From: Bradyrhizobium sp. Gha
GTDB taxonomy: Bacteria; Pseudomonadota; Alphaproteobacteria; Rhizobiales; Xanthobacteraceae
Assembly (NCBI RefSeq): GCF_900113735.1
Contig: NZ_FOQM01000002.1
Span: 186,001-250,000, forward strand
Length of the DNA stretch: 64,000 nt
Reading direction: 5' to 3'
Made by a program: the position numbers and the translations under genes. Below are positions 1 to 8,401 of this stretch, piece after piece. How positions within the stretch are numbered: the stretch's first letter is position 1; every line of letters starts with the position of its first letter. The notes beneath the pieces are model-generated. The model saw nothing but the letters and a program-made list of their open reading frames with translations. It had not been told where the DNA came from and searched no databases.

Positions 1-260
1 TGCGCTCGCCGGCCTTCTGTTGCGTGCTGCACAAGCCCGTTTTGCAGCAGCATAACGCGGAAGGCCAGCAGGTTTCGCCTGTTTGGCAGGTGGTATTCGG
101 AATGTTCCGCCGCCAGCGCAACTCGATTCAGCAGGGAAAGCTCCTGGTTGCGGCCTATCGAGATCCGGCAACAGCAGGCAGGGTGAGCCCCAGTGAATGT
201 TGAAGGCTTTGCTGGAGGGCGCGCCGCCCTTCCAGCCCTCAGTGGTCGGCCGGGCCGGTC
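1..260. other. Window edge without an assignable gene
   Basis: No confident gene. One plus frame runs in from the left and stops at a TAA at 53-55 (last residues RFAAA), which could be the tail of a gene outside the window. A minus-strand frame is also open over roughly the first 160 bases but has no recognisable motif. An imperfect hairpin (GCTGGAGGGCG / CGCCCTTCCAGC, 211-236) precedes the first clear gene. It has no T-run, so it is only a weak terminator candidate. Confidence 0.3.
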
Positions 261-296
261 TCAAGGCCCGGCATCCCGGGCGAGGACCTGAGATCG

Positions 297-1220
297 ATGG
301 CGTTCCTTTTCAATTCCGATGCTGCTCGGGGGGCAATTTTCCGGCAGGCCTTTGCGCGCGAGCTCCCTGATCTCGAATTCTATCATTCCGGTGAATGCGT
401 CGATCCGGCAAAGGTACGCTACCTGCTGACCTGGACCGTACCCGATCATGTCGAGCGGTTTCGAAATCTGGAAGTGCTGTTTTCCATCGGTGCCGGGGTC
501 GATCAATTCAAGCCGGAGACCATATCCGACCGCGTCAAACTCGTGCGCATGGTTGAAGGCGGCATCATACGCATGATGCAGGAATATGTCGTGCTCGGCG
601 TGCTGACGCTCCACCGCGAGATGCTGGCCTATCGGGAGCAGCAGAGAAAGGGTCTATGGCAAGCCCTTGCAAGTGTTCAGCCGACCGGTCGGCGCGTGGG
701 CTTCCTGGGCCTTGGGATGCTGGCGCAAGCCGCGATCGACCGCCTGAAGCCCTTTCAATTTCCTCTCGCAGCGTGGAGCCGCAGCAAGAAGGAGGTCGAC
801 GGTGTCACCTGCTTCCATGGCGAGGACCAGCTCGGCAGTTTCCTGCAAGGAACGGATATCCTGGTCTGTCTTCTGCCCCTGACGCGGCAAACGAGCGGCA
901 TCATGAATGCAAGGCTCTTCTCGCTTTTGCCGGCGGGAGCGAGGCTGCTCCATGTCGGGCGCGGCCCGCAGCTCGACCACGGTGCACTCATCGAAGCGCT
1001 CGACAGCGGGCACCTCGCGGGCGCCATGCTCGACGTCACCGATCCCGAGCCATTGCCAGAGAATGACCCACTCTGGTCGCATCCGAAGGTGATCATCACG
1101 CCACATATCGCGTCCGTGACTCAACCGGATACGGCGGCACAATCCGTCATAGAGAACATCCGGCGCCACCGTGCGGGACTGGATCCGATCGGCCTCGTCG
1201 ATCGAACACTCGGCTACTAA
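297..1220 (+). CDS. GhrA-like D-2-hydroxyacid dehydrogenase
   Basis: Predicted NAD(P)-dependent D-2-hydroxyacid dehydrogenase of the glyoxylate/hydroxypyruvate reductase A group, 307 aa, the usual length for GhrA. The nucleotide-binding glycine motif is visible as GFLGLGMLAQ (about residues 134-143). The catalytic set follows: an Arg in HVGRGPQ, the Glu of DPEPLPE and the His of TPHIAS. The ATG has an AGGA purine stretch about 10 bases upstream. The cupin gene follows after 12 bases, so the two are probably co-transcribed. The family is clear. The substrate (glyoxylate, hydroxypyruvate or another 2-keto acid) cannot be told from the sequence. Confidence 0.85.
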   Translation: MAFLFNSDAARGAIFRQAFARELPDLEFYHSGECVDPAKVRYLLTWTVPDHVERFRNLEVLFSIGAGVDQFKPETISDRVKLVRMVEGGIIRMMQEYVVLGVLTLHREMLAYREQQRKGLWQALASVQPTGRRVGFLGLGMLAQAAIDRLKPFQFPLAAWSRSKKEVDGVTCFHGEDQLGSFLQGTDILVCLLPLTRQTSGIMNARLFSLLPAGARLLHVGRGPQLDHGALIEALDSGHLAGAMLDVTDPEPLPENDPLWSHPKVIITPHIASVTQPDTAAQSVIENIRRHRAGLDPIGLVDRTLGY

Positions 1221-1232
1221 CAGGAAAATGCC

Positions 1233-1589
1233 ATGTCCCTTCTGGTTACCATCGATACCAATCCGGATTTCGCACCGAAGAACGCCCTGCCTGCCCCAGA
1301 ACGGCTCATTTCTGGCAATCCTTCCTTCAAGACCTGGGCGCAGGACGCCTCGAAAGGCGAAAAGGTGCTGACCGGCGTCTGGGAAGCAACGCCCGGCGAG
1401 ACTCATTCCATCAAGGGCACCACCTTCGAGTTCTGCCATATCATCTCGGGCCTCATCGAAATCGAGGAAAAAGGCGGCGAGGTCAGGAGATACCGCGCCG
1501 GCGACAGCTTTGTGATGAAGCCTGGCTTTGTCGGCGTCTGGCGCACGATCGAAACCGTGCGGAAGATCTACGTCTGCCATTATGACTGA
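1233..1589 (+). CDS. Small cupin protein (DUF861-like)
   Basis: A 118-aa single-domain cupin of the DUF861 / ureidoglycine aminohydrolase-like type. The typical pattern is visible: a TPGETHSI strand, the conserved EFCHIISG turn, then GDSFVMKPGFVGVW near the C-terminus. It starts at an ATG preceded by CAGGAAA. It sits 12 bases after the hydroxyacid dehydrogenase and is followed by a hairpin terminator, so the two form a short operon. Proteins like this often neighbour amine or amino acid oxidation genes, as here. No catalytic role can be assigned. Confidence 0.75.
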   Translation: MSLLVTIDTNPDFAPKNALPAPERLISGNPSFKTWAQDASKGEKVLTGVWEATPGETHSIKGTTFEFCHIISGLIEIEEKGGEVRRYRAGDSFVMKPGFVGVWRTIETVRKIYVCHYD

Positions 1590-1600
1590 GACGATGGCGG

Positions 1601-1630
1601 GGACCGCTGTTGAGCGGTCCTCAGAATTTT
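1601..1630 (+). terminator. Rho-independent terminator after cupin gene
   Basis: Perfect 8-bp stem GGACCGCT / AGCGGTCC with a GTTG loop, followed by TCAGAATTTT. It lies 12 bases past the cupin stop codon and would end the two-gene dehydrogenase-cupin transcript. Confidence 0.6.
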
Positions 1631-1789
1631 CGACTTGCGAAGCCGCCTCCGACCAGATTCAACGCGGCCAGTCACTTCATTCTCGATGAAAAATGCGGCG
1701 TGCGGTCCTGTACTGCTCGCATGAAACGGCTTCGCAAACGCAATTCCAGGCAGTGACGGCGAGGTCGGGCGAAGGCAAGGAGCAAGCCT

Positions 1790-3247
1790 ATGATTGCATT
1801 GAAGGACAAAGACCTGTTTCGCCAGCAAGCGCTGATCGGCGGCAATTGGCGGGATGCGAGCACGCAAGCCACCGTTGATGTCATCGATCCTGCGAGCCAG
1901 AAAGTGCTTGGCACCATCCCTGACATGGGTCGAGGCGAGACCAAGGCGGCAATCGACGCCGCGGCCGCTGCGTTCAGGCCTTGGAAGACCAATTCTCACG
2001 CGGAGCGTGCTGCACTGCTGGAGCGTTGGTACGAGCTCATGCGACTTCATGAGCGCGATTTGGCCCTGCTGCTGACGCTGGAACAGGGCAAGCCGCTTGC
2101 TGAATCGCTTGGAGAGATCCGTTATGGGTCGTCCTTCGTCAAATGGTTTGCGGAAGAGGCCCGCCGCATCAACGGATCGACAATCCCCGCGCCGACCGTC
2201 GATCGCCGCATTCTGGTGCTGAAAGAGCCGGTCGGCGTCTGTGGCATCATCACGCCCTGGAATTTCCCCAACGCGATGATCACGCGCAAGGTGGCGCCCG
2301 CGCTTGCTGCAGGGTGCACGGTCGTCATCAAGCCATCTGAATTTACGCCTTTTTCGGCTCTCGCCATCGCTGTTCTGGCTGAGCGGGCCGGAATTCCGGC
2401 AGGCGTGATCAACATCGTGACGGGCATGCCGGCGGACATCGGCGCGGAGCTGATGGCCAACGAAACCGTCCGCAAGATTTCGTTCACCGGCTCGACGCGT
2501 GTCGGCGCGCTGCTGATGAAAGGCGCGGCCGACAACATCAAGAGGCTCAGCCTCGAGCTCGGCGGCAACGCGCCATTCATCGTCTTTGACGATGCGGATA
2601 TTGACCGTGCCGTCGAAGGTGCGATCGCATCGAAGTTCCGCAATGGCGGACAGACCTGCGTCTGCTGCAATCGCATTCTCGTGCAATCCGGCATCTACGA
2701 CGCCTTCGCCGAGAAGCTCGCCAGCCGGGTCGCGAAATTGAAGGTCGGTGCCGGTACCGAAGAGGGGGTCGCAATCGGGCCGATGATCAACAGCGCCGCG
2801 ATCGAGAAGATCAAGCGGCACGTGGTCGACGCCCTGGATAAGGGCGCAAAGATCATCGCGGAGAGCGAGGCGGTCCCGGAAGGCCGGCAATATGCCCGGC
2901 CTCTCGTGCTTGGTGGCGCGACGACTGAGATGCTGCTCGCTTCGGAGGAGACCTTCGGGCCGGTCGCTCCGCTTTTCCGGTTCGAGACCGAGGACGAGGC
3001 GATTGCGATCGCAAACGGTACGCCATTCGGCCTTGCGGCGTATTTCTACACTGAAAACCTGAAGCGTTCCTGGCGTGTCGCCGAAGCGCTGGAGTTCGGC
3101 ATGGTTGGCCTGAACACCGGCCTGATTTCGACTGAGGTTGCGCCGTTCGGTGGTGTCAAGCAGTCCGGACTGGGACGCGAGGGATCGCAGCTCGGGATCG
3201 AAGAATATCTCGAGACCAAGGCGCTCCATGTCGGCGGACTGGACTGA
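1790..3247 (+). CDS. gabD: Succinate-semialdehyde dehydrogenase-type ALDH
   Basis: Aldehyde dehydrogenase, 485 aa, closest in pattern to GabD, which oxidises succinate semialdehyde to succinate. Visible motifs are TPWNFP (cofactor site), KPSEFTPFSA, FTGSTRVG, the general-base Glu in LELGGNAPF and the nucleophilic Cys in GGQTCVCCNR. The C-terminus has the PFGGVKQSGLGREG signature. An AAGGAG Shine-Dalgarno precedes the ATG. The class III aminotransferase nearby would produce a suitable semialdehyde from GABA or another omega-amino acid. The exact aldehyde is inferred from motif and context. Confidence 0.85.
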   Translation: MIALKDKDLFRQQALIGGNWRDASTQATVDVIDPASQKVLGTIPDMGRGETKAAIDAAAAAFRPWKTNSHAERAALLERWYELMRLHERDLALLLTLEQGKPLAESLGEIRYGSSFVKWFAEEARRINGSTIPAPTVDRRILVLKEPVGVCGIITPWNFPNAMITRKVAPALAAGCTVVIKPSEFTPFSALAIAVLAERAGIPAGVINIVTGMPADIGAELMANETVRKISFTGSTRVGALLMKGAADNIKRLSLELGGNAPFIVFDDADIDRAVEGAIASKFRNGGQTCVCCNRILVQSGIYDAFAEKLASRVAKLKVGAGTEEGVAIGPMINSAAIEKIKRHVVDALDKGAKIIAESEAVPEGRQYARPLVLGGATTEMLLASEETFGPVAPLFRFETEDEAIAIANGTPFGLAAYFYTENLKRSWRVAEALEFGMVGLNTGLISTEVAPFGGVKQSGLGREGSQLGIEEYLETKALHVGGLD

Positions 3248-3277
3248 GCGGTCCATCGGATCGGTATCTGAAACAAG

Positions 3278-3306
3278 AAAAGGGGGCGGCTGACCGCCCC
3301 CTTTTT
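3278..3306. terminator. Strong bidirectional terminator
   Basis: AAAAGGGGGCGG, loop CTGA, then CCGCCCCCTTTTT: an 8-bp G:C stem flanked by A and T runs. It lies between the convergent gabD-like gene and the HAD gene and would work for both strands. Confidence 0.9.
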
Positions 3307-3374
3307 CCTTTCCAGCGCAGATCTCCAATCTCCAAGAACTCGAAGTGCGGCGAGAAATCCCGAAAGAACTGCGC

Positions 3375-4064
3375 TCACGCGCTTTTGCGAAGGGGCTCCA
3401 AGCCGACGGCCCCGGCAAGCCCATCGATGCCAGCGACCTCGGTGTATTCATAGAACGGGTTCGCGGGCTCATGACCCCGGTTCACCCAGACCTTGCTCTT
3501 GATGCCGAGATCGTAGGCGGTCATCAGATCGTAGCGGAAGGAGGAGGAGACGTGGGTAATGTCTTCCGGCCCGCAGCCCAGCTTGTCCAGCATATATTCG
3601 AAGCCCTTCATCTGCGGCTTGTAGGCTCCGGTTTCCTCCGCCGTGATGACCATGTGGAAGGGAGCGCCGAGCTTTTCGACGTTCGACATGATGAGATCCT
3701 TCATCGAATTCGACAGGATGACCAGCGGAATCTCCCTGGCAACTTTGGCCAGACCCGCCGGGACGTCGGGATGTGGACCCCATGTGTGGATCTCTTCATT
3801 GATGCGCTGGGCATCCTCCGGCCGAAATACGATACCGTTGCGCTTGCAAGCGCGCTCTACCGAATTATGCACGACCTCGAAGTACGGTTTCCACGCGCCA
3901 AGCACCTCGTCCAGGCGATAGGCCGCGAAATCCTTGATGAAACTTGCCATCGTCGCGGCAGAAAGCCGAGAGCCGTAGACACGCCTTGCCGCGCCGGCCA
4001 TGTCGAAATTGGTCAGCGTGCCGTAACAGTCGAAAGTGATGTACTTGGGTCTGAAAGTTGCCAT
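3375..4064 (-). CDS. HAD-superfamily hydrolase, haloacid dehalogenase type II-like
   Basis: 229-aa HAD hydrolase. Motif I is FDCYGTLTNF with the nucleophilic Asp near residue 10. Motif II is VILSNS, the motif III Lys is in GAYKPQ, and motif IV is SSSFRYDLMTA. The length and the lack of a large cap fit haloacid dehalogenase type II. The frame opens further upstream, but ATG at 4064 is chosen because MATFRPKY is the normal start of the fold and AAGGA precedes it. Many proteins of this type act on small phosphorylated or halogenated acids; the substrate is unknown. It diverges from the aminotransferase gene. Confidence 0.8.
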   Translation of the reverse strand: MATFRPKYITFDCYGTLTNFDMAGAARRVYGSRLSAATMASFIKDFAAYRLDEVLGAWKPYFEVVHNSVERACKRNGIVFRPEDAQRINEEIHTWGPHPDVPAGLAKVAREIPLVILSNSMKDLIMSNVEKLGAPFHMVITAEETGAYKPQMKGFEYMLDKLGCGPEDITHVSSSFRYDLMTAYDLGIKSKVWVNRGHEPANPFYEYTEVAGIDGLAGAVGLEPLRKSA

Positions 4065-4409
4065 GGCTCGATCCTTTTCGGTCCTCACGCACCGCGTTCC
4101 GGTACGACAGGGATCATAGCGGGCAGACGACCGGATAAAGCACCGCTGTCGCGGCGACCGGGAGCAGATTGTGTCGTATCGGATCGGAGCTATGGCAGAG
4201 AGTTGCACGAAAAGACGCCCACCGACGTGAGCGCCAGTGCCTGGTGCAAGTCGATGCCGGCATAAGATGCGGCGCCGATCGGCAATGAAAGTCAAAATGC
4301 CCTTCGTCGCCGTCCTGCCCGGGAGCAACTGCTGCCATGGTCATCTTACGTTGCGCCTGAAGACATCGGGATGGCCCCGACAAGAAGTGCGGTTGAACTG
4401 GAGGACGAC
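4065..4409. promoter_or_regulatory. Divergent promoter region, HAD gene / aminotransferase
   Basis: 345 bases between two divergent genes with no convincing coding frame. It should hold both promoters and possibly a site for the neighbouring Lrp/AsnC regulator. I see no clear palindrome or promoter boxes. Confidence 0.4.
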
Positions 4410-5786
4410 ATGTTGAGCAACTCGCTGGTTGAACTTGATCGCGCGCATCTGATTCACCCGGTTGCATCCTATCGCAGCCATGAGGCGACGGGCGTCCGCG
4501 TGCTGAAGTCAGCGAAGGGCGCGACGCTGACCGATCTCTCGGGACGACAATTGCTCGACGGCTTCGCCGGCCTGTGGTGTGTCAATGCGGGCTACGGACA
4601 GGACAGTATCGTTGAAGCGGCGACGAGGCAACTCCGCGAACTACCTTATGCGACGGGCTATTTCGGGTTGGGCTCCGACCCGGCTATCCGGTTGGCCGCA
4701 AGGCTGGCTGAACTGGCGCCTGGCGATCTCAACCACATCTATTTCACGCTGGGTGGCTCCGATGCCGTCGACAGCACGATCCGGTTCATTCGCTACTACT
4801 ATCACGCCAAGGGCACGCCACAGAAGGACCAGTTCATTTCCCTCGAGTATGGCTACCATGGATCGTCAACGGCAGGATCTGGCCTGACGGCGCTGCCCGC
4901 CTTTCATGCGGGTTTTGGGGTGCCCCATAGCTGGCAGCACAAAATCCCGTCACACTATGCCTATCGCAATCCGGTCGGTCCTCACCCGCAGGCGATCATC
5001 GATGCGTCCGTGGCGGCCCTGCGGGCGAAGATCGCCGAACTGGGCGCAGATCGCGTTGCCGCCTTCTATGTCGAGCCGATACAGGGCTCGGGAGGCGTCC
5101 TCGTTCCGCCGCCGTCCTGGCTGAAGGCCATGCACGCGGTTTGCAAGGAGCACGGCATTCTGTTCGTTGCCGATGAGGTCATCACTGGCTTTGGCCGAAC
5201 CGGTCCGCTGTTCGCCTGTGAAGAGGATGACGTCGTCCCGGATCTCATGACAACGGCTAAGGGACTGACGTCGGGCTATGTGCCGATGGGGGCCGTTCTG
5301 ATGTCGGACCGCGTCTACAACACCATTGCCGATGGCGCCGGCAAGGCGGCGGTCGGACACGGCTACACCTATTCCGCGCATCCGGTCAGCGCGGCCGTCG
5401 GGCTCGCGTGCCTCGACCTCTACGAAAACGGCTTGCTCGAGAACGGCCGCAAGGCCGGGCACCGCCTCATGGAAGGTCTTCGCGCGCTGGCGGATCATCC
5501 GCTCGTCGGCGATGTCAGGGGCCGCGGCATGCTGGCCGCAATCGAGCTCGTGACCGACAAGGAACGCAAGACGCCCCTGCCGGCGGAAGCAGACGCGGCG
5601 CGCCGCATTTTCGATCGCGCATGGGACAACGGCCTCGTCATCCGCGCCTTCGCCCAGGGCGTGTTGGGTTATGCTCCGCCGCTCTGCTGCACGGATGCGG
5701 ACATCGACGCCATCATCGAGCGGACAAAGGCTACGCTCGACCAGACGCTCCAAGACAAGGACGTCCGCGCGGCCATGAAAGGCTAG
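4410..5786 (+). CDS. Class III (omega) aminotransferase
   Basis: PLP-dependent class III aminotransferase, 458 aa, of the omega-amino acid/polyamine:pyruvate type. Motifs: YFTLGGSDAVDS (phosphate cup), YHGSSTAG, FYVEPIQGSGGV, the PLP-ring Asp in LFVADEVITGFGRTG, and the Schiff-base Lys in TTAKGLTSGYVP. The ATG at 4410 is preferred over an in-frame one 39 bases upstream because GGAGG lies about 7 bases before it. It would pass amino groups from an omega-amine to pyruvate or a similar acceptor, supplying aldehyde to the gabD-like enzyme. It converges on the Lrp gene with a 16-base gap. Confidence 0.88.
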   Translation: MLSNSLVELDRAHLIHPVASYRSHEATGVRVLKSAKGATLTDLSGRQLLDGFAGLWCVNAGYGQDSIVEAATRQLRELPYATGYFGLGSDPAIRLAARLAELAPGDLNHIYFTLGGSDAVDSTIRFIRYYYHAKGTPQKDQFISLEYGYHGSSTAGSGLTALPAFHAGFGVPHSWQHKIPSHYAYRNPVGPHPQAIIDASVAALRAKIAELGADRVAAFYVEPIQGSGGVLVPPPSWLKAMHAVCKEHGILFVADEVITGFGRTGPLFACEEDDVVPDLMTTAKGLTSGYVPMGAVLMSDRVYNTIADGAGKAAVGHGYTYSAHPVSAAVGLACLDLYENGLLENGRKAGHRLMEGLRALADHPLVGDVRGRGMLAAIELVTDKERKTPLPAEADAARRIFDRAWDNGLVIRAFAQGVLGYAPPLCCTDADIDAIIERTKATLDQTLQDKDVRAAMKG

Positions 5787-5802
5787 GCACCGCGCCCGTC
5801 CT

Positions 5803-6279
5803 CTAGCCGTTGAATATGCTTTCGAGAGGCAGATGGGATTTCACGATCGGCGACTTCAGCACGACGAAGCTGAAGTACTTGTCGATGCCGATGTCCATCT
5901 CGACCAGGCGTTCCATGACCGCCTGGTATTCGCTGATGCCTGCGGTGATGAACTTGACGAGATAGTCATACCCGCCCGAAACGAGATGGCATTCGACCAC
6001 GGAATCGATTTTCTCGATCGTCGTGAGAAAGCGCGCGAAATCGATCTGCCGATGATTCTTGAGAGTGATTTCAGCGAAGACCGTCAAGGTTTGACCGAGC
6101 TTGGCAACATCGATCTGGGCGGAATAGCCGGTGATGAAGCCCTCCGTCTGGAGCCTTTTGACGCGCATCAGGCAGGGGCTCGGGGAAAGGTTTATGAGCT
6201 CTGCGAGCTCGACGTTGGAGATCCGCCCGTTCTTCTGCAGTTCGCACAAAATCCTGATGTCGATCTTATCGAGCTTCAT
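5803..6279 (-). CDS. Lrp/AsnC family transcriptional regulator
   Basis: 158-aa regulator. An N-terminal AsnC-type helix-turn-helix (DIRILCELQKNGRISNVELA, then the recognition helix in LSPSPCLMRVKRL) is followed by an alpha-beta RAM ligand-binding domain ending near residue 150. ATG at 6279 gives the family's normal start; the frame continues upstream with a basic, non-conserved stretch. Such proteins sense amino acids and usually control neighbouring catabolic genes. Here the likely targets are the convergent aminotransferase and the DadA-like oxidoreductase upstream on the same strand. The ligand is unknown. Confidence 0.88.
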   Translation of the reverse strand: MKLDKIDIRILCELQKNGRISNVELAELINLSPSPCLMRVKRLQTEGFITGYSAQIDVAKLGQTLTVFAEITLKNHRQIDFARFLTTIEKIDSVVECHLVSGGYDYLVKFITAGISEYQAVMERLVEMDIGIDKYFSFVVLKSPIVKSHLPLESIFNG

Positions 6280-6392
6280 AGCAATGCCATGAGATGGAGG
6301 CCGACGACGGCGTCGAGGTTTTGCTTTAGCGTCATGTGCATCGTCATAGCATCGATCGGCATTTTTTCCCAACCAAGCGCGGAAACTGGATC

Positions 6393-7718
6393 CTAGAACT
6401 CGCTGACCTTGCCCCAGGCGCTCACTTTCAGCCGCTCCGGCCTGTAGGGGCGCGGGTCAACGATTGGCGCGCTGCCCGTAATGATGTCGGCGATCATGTG
6501 CCCCGCGCCCGGGCCGATCCCGAAGCCGTGGCCGCTGAATCCCGCGGCCAGGATGAAACCTGGAATCGACTGAACTTCGCCGATAGCTGGGATGCCGTCT
6601 GGCGTGCTGTCGATGTAGCCGGCCCAAACGTTCGAGATCGCGACGTCCCGGATTTCCGGCACAAGCTCGCAAGCTCGTCGATGTGTCGCCCGAATCTGCT
6701 TCATGTCGGGGCGCGGATCGAGCGTCCGGTTCAGCTCCATCGGCGTCACCTCATCCAGTCTCCATTTAGCCAGGGTCTCGTGGCCTTGCCGCAGGCCCTC
6801 GAAAGCCCCCGGGCTGAGACTTCGCCACCGGCGGGCGAACATGGGCAGGAATTCGCGTCCGAATCTGAATTGCTGCGGCGTGGGATCAACTCGCGCGCGC
6901 CCGCTGATAGCGAGCGTGTATCCGCCATTGCCACGCCGGGTGATCGAGACGAGTCCGGTGTGAAGGGCGTCAGGCAGCCCGGCAGCGCCAGGAGCCACGG
7001 CGAGAATGGACTGGCGCACGGACGCCTGCGGAAAGCGAATTCCAAGCTGGTTGCAGAACGACGATGCCCACGCACCTCCTGCCATGACAACTGTCTTGGT
7101 CCGGATCGTGCCGGCTTCGGTCACCACTCCGCTGACCCGGCCGCCGCTGAGCTCGATGCCGCGCGCGGCGCAGAGCTGGTGTACGGTGCCTCCCGCCGCC
7201 ATGATCGCGCGCGCGGCGATGGGGACGGCCTTTGAAGTGTCCGCCGTCCCGTCTGTCGGCGAGAAGACGCCGCCCTTCCACTTGCGACCTGTCGCCTTGC
7301 CCCGGCCGCTCGCCTCTTCCGAGCTCAACATGTGCGTCGTGACACCGACGGTTCTGGCGAAGTCTCGCCACTTGGCCCAGCCTGCCAGCTCATTCTCGTC
7401 GTTCGACAAATACAATAGGCCGCAGCGGCAAAAGCCGGCGTCTTCACCCGTTTCCTGGGCAACTCGTTCCCAGAGATCGAGGCTCTTGGTCGCAAGCGAC
7501 AGCTCGCGTGCATCGCGGTTCTGTTGGCGGCACCATCCCCAGTTGCGGCTGGACTGCTCGGCGGCGACGCGGCCCTTCTCGAGCAAGGCAACCTTGAGGC
7601 CGCGACGCGCGAGATAGTAGCTTGTGAACACGCCCACGACGCCGCCGCCGATGACGACGACGTCCGCCTCACGAGGCAGGGACGGACTGGATTCGATATG
7701 CAGGAGCGGCGCGCTCAT
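6393..7718 (-). CDS. DadA-like FAD-dependent amine/amino acid oxidoreductase
   Basis: 441-aa DAO-family flavoprotein. The dinucleotide-binding motif VVVIGGGVVGVFTSYYLARRG lies near residues 20-40, followed by EKGRVAAEQSSRNWGWCRQQ, a segment shared with a second oxidoreductase at 29-30 kb. The C-terminal FAD motif is AAGFSGHGFGIGPGAGH. The family oxidatively deaminates D-amino acids, sarcosine-type secondary amines or glutamyl-amines; the substrate cannot be told. It lies upstream of the Lrp gene (113-base gap) and diverges from the peptide-type ABC importer. Confidence 0.85.
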   Translation of the reverse strand: MSAPLLHIESSPSLPREADVVVIGGGVVGVFTSYYLARRGLKVALLEKGRVAAEQSSRNWGWCRQQNRDARELSLATKSLDLWERVAQETGEDAGFCRCGLLYLSNDENELAGWAKWRDFARTVGVTTHMLSSEEASGRGKATGRKWKGGVFSPTDGTADTSKAVPIAARAIMAAGGTVHQLCAARGIELSGGRVSGVVTEAGTIRTKTVVMAGGAWASSFCNQLGIRFPQASVRQSILAVAPGAAGLPDALHTGLVSITRRGNGGYTLAISGRARVDPTPQQFRFGREFLPMFARRWRSLSPGAFEGLRQGHETLAKWRLDEVTPMELNRTLDPRPDMKQIRATHRRACELVPEIRDVAISNVWAGYIDSTPDGIPAIGEVQSIPGFILAAGFSGHGFGIGPGAGHMIADIITGSAPIVDPRPYRPERLKVSAWGKVSEF

Positions 7719-8401
7719 TGGGCAGGAATCTCCATATGGCTCTACCGTATCCGACCAGTGCGGCAGACACGCAGCGGAGTTTCAGGTTCGGGCGGAATAT
7801 CCTGCGGTTTGCTGCTTTTGGCGCAGGCAATTGTTGCGGGCTGCTTCGCGGGCACGGCCAATCGTAGGTGAGGAATCCAATGGATAGTCTCTGCAATCGG
7901 ATCAGCCCTTCGTCGTCGGCAGGCTTGCTCGGGCCCTGCGCCTGCATCGGCAGCCCTGGCAGCCGCAGACCGAAATGCCAAATCGGACTTCGTTTTTAGA
8001 ACTTCATGCTGCCTATCCGGCGCGTTTCGGCGACTCCGGGATGATTGAAGCGGCCAGACTCGTGAGTACCGGATCAATGTCGATCAACGGGCAAGAGTTT
8101 AAAAGGTGACGCTTGATGAGCCTTGTCTGGGAGGAGACCTTTGCCGAAGCGATCCAGCAAGACGCCAATGCCAGGCTCTCGGACTTCGATTCATTCGAGC
8201 GGTTCCCTCGACTGATGGGCCGCGCTCGGCGACGCCTTTGCCTGTAGAGCAGCACTCTGAATCATGTCGGATTCATCGCGCGGAGAATGGCAGAATGACC
8301 GACGAGTTGTTGACCTGTCCGAGCGTAGTGGCGGCAAACGGGGCCGAAGAGCCGACCCGCAACCGGATATCAGGACGCTGTTGAAAGGGGAGTATGCTCA
8401 A
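7719..8401. promoter_or_regulatory. Long divergent intergenic region
   Basis: About 680 bases between the DadA-like gene (minus) and the ABC importer (plus). No known gene, RNA or repeat is recognisable. It must hold two divergent promoters. The only coding-like element is a 43-codon frame at 8116-8247, listed separately. Confidence 0.4.
8116..8247 (+). CDS. Possible small ORF, 43 aa, unknown
   Basis: Starts MSLVWEETFAEAI and ends with a basic stretch (MGRARRRLCL). An AAAAGG purine run lies about 10 bases before the ATG. The acidic, amphipathic first half and basic end are compatible with a short leader or a gene remnant. I recognise no family, and the frame could be chance in this G+C-rich DNA. 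Confidence 0.2.
   Translation: MSLVWEETFAEAIQQDANARLSDFDSFERFPRLMGRARRRLCL

Noticed and set aside
266..281. Hairpin GCCCGG/CCGGGC just before the first gene as a riboswitch or terminator
   Set aside because: The stem is only 6 bp, lacks a T-run and has no conserved aptamer-like surroundings.
1580..3472. Very long open frame on the minus strand opposite the gabD-like gene
   Set aside because: It mirrors a clear aldehyde dehydrogenase, has no recognisable domain, and such antisense frames are expected in G+C-rich genes.
6336..7235. Plus-strand frame overlapping the Lrp and DadA-like genes
   Set aside because: No known domain; lies opposite two clear minus-strand genes.
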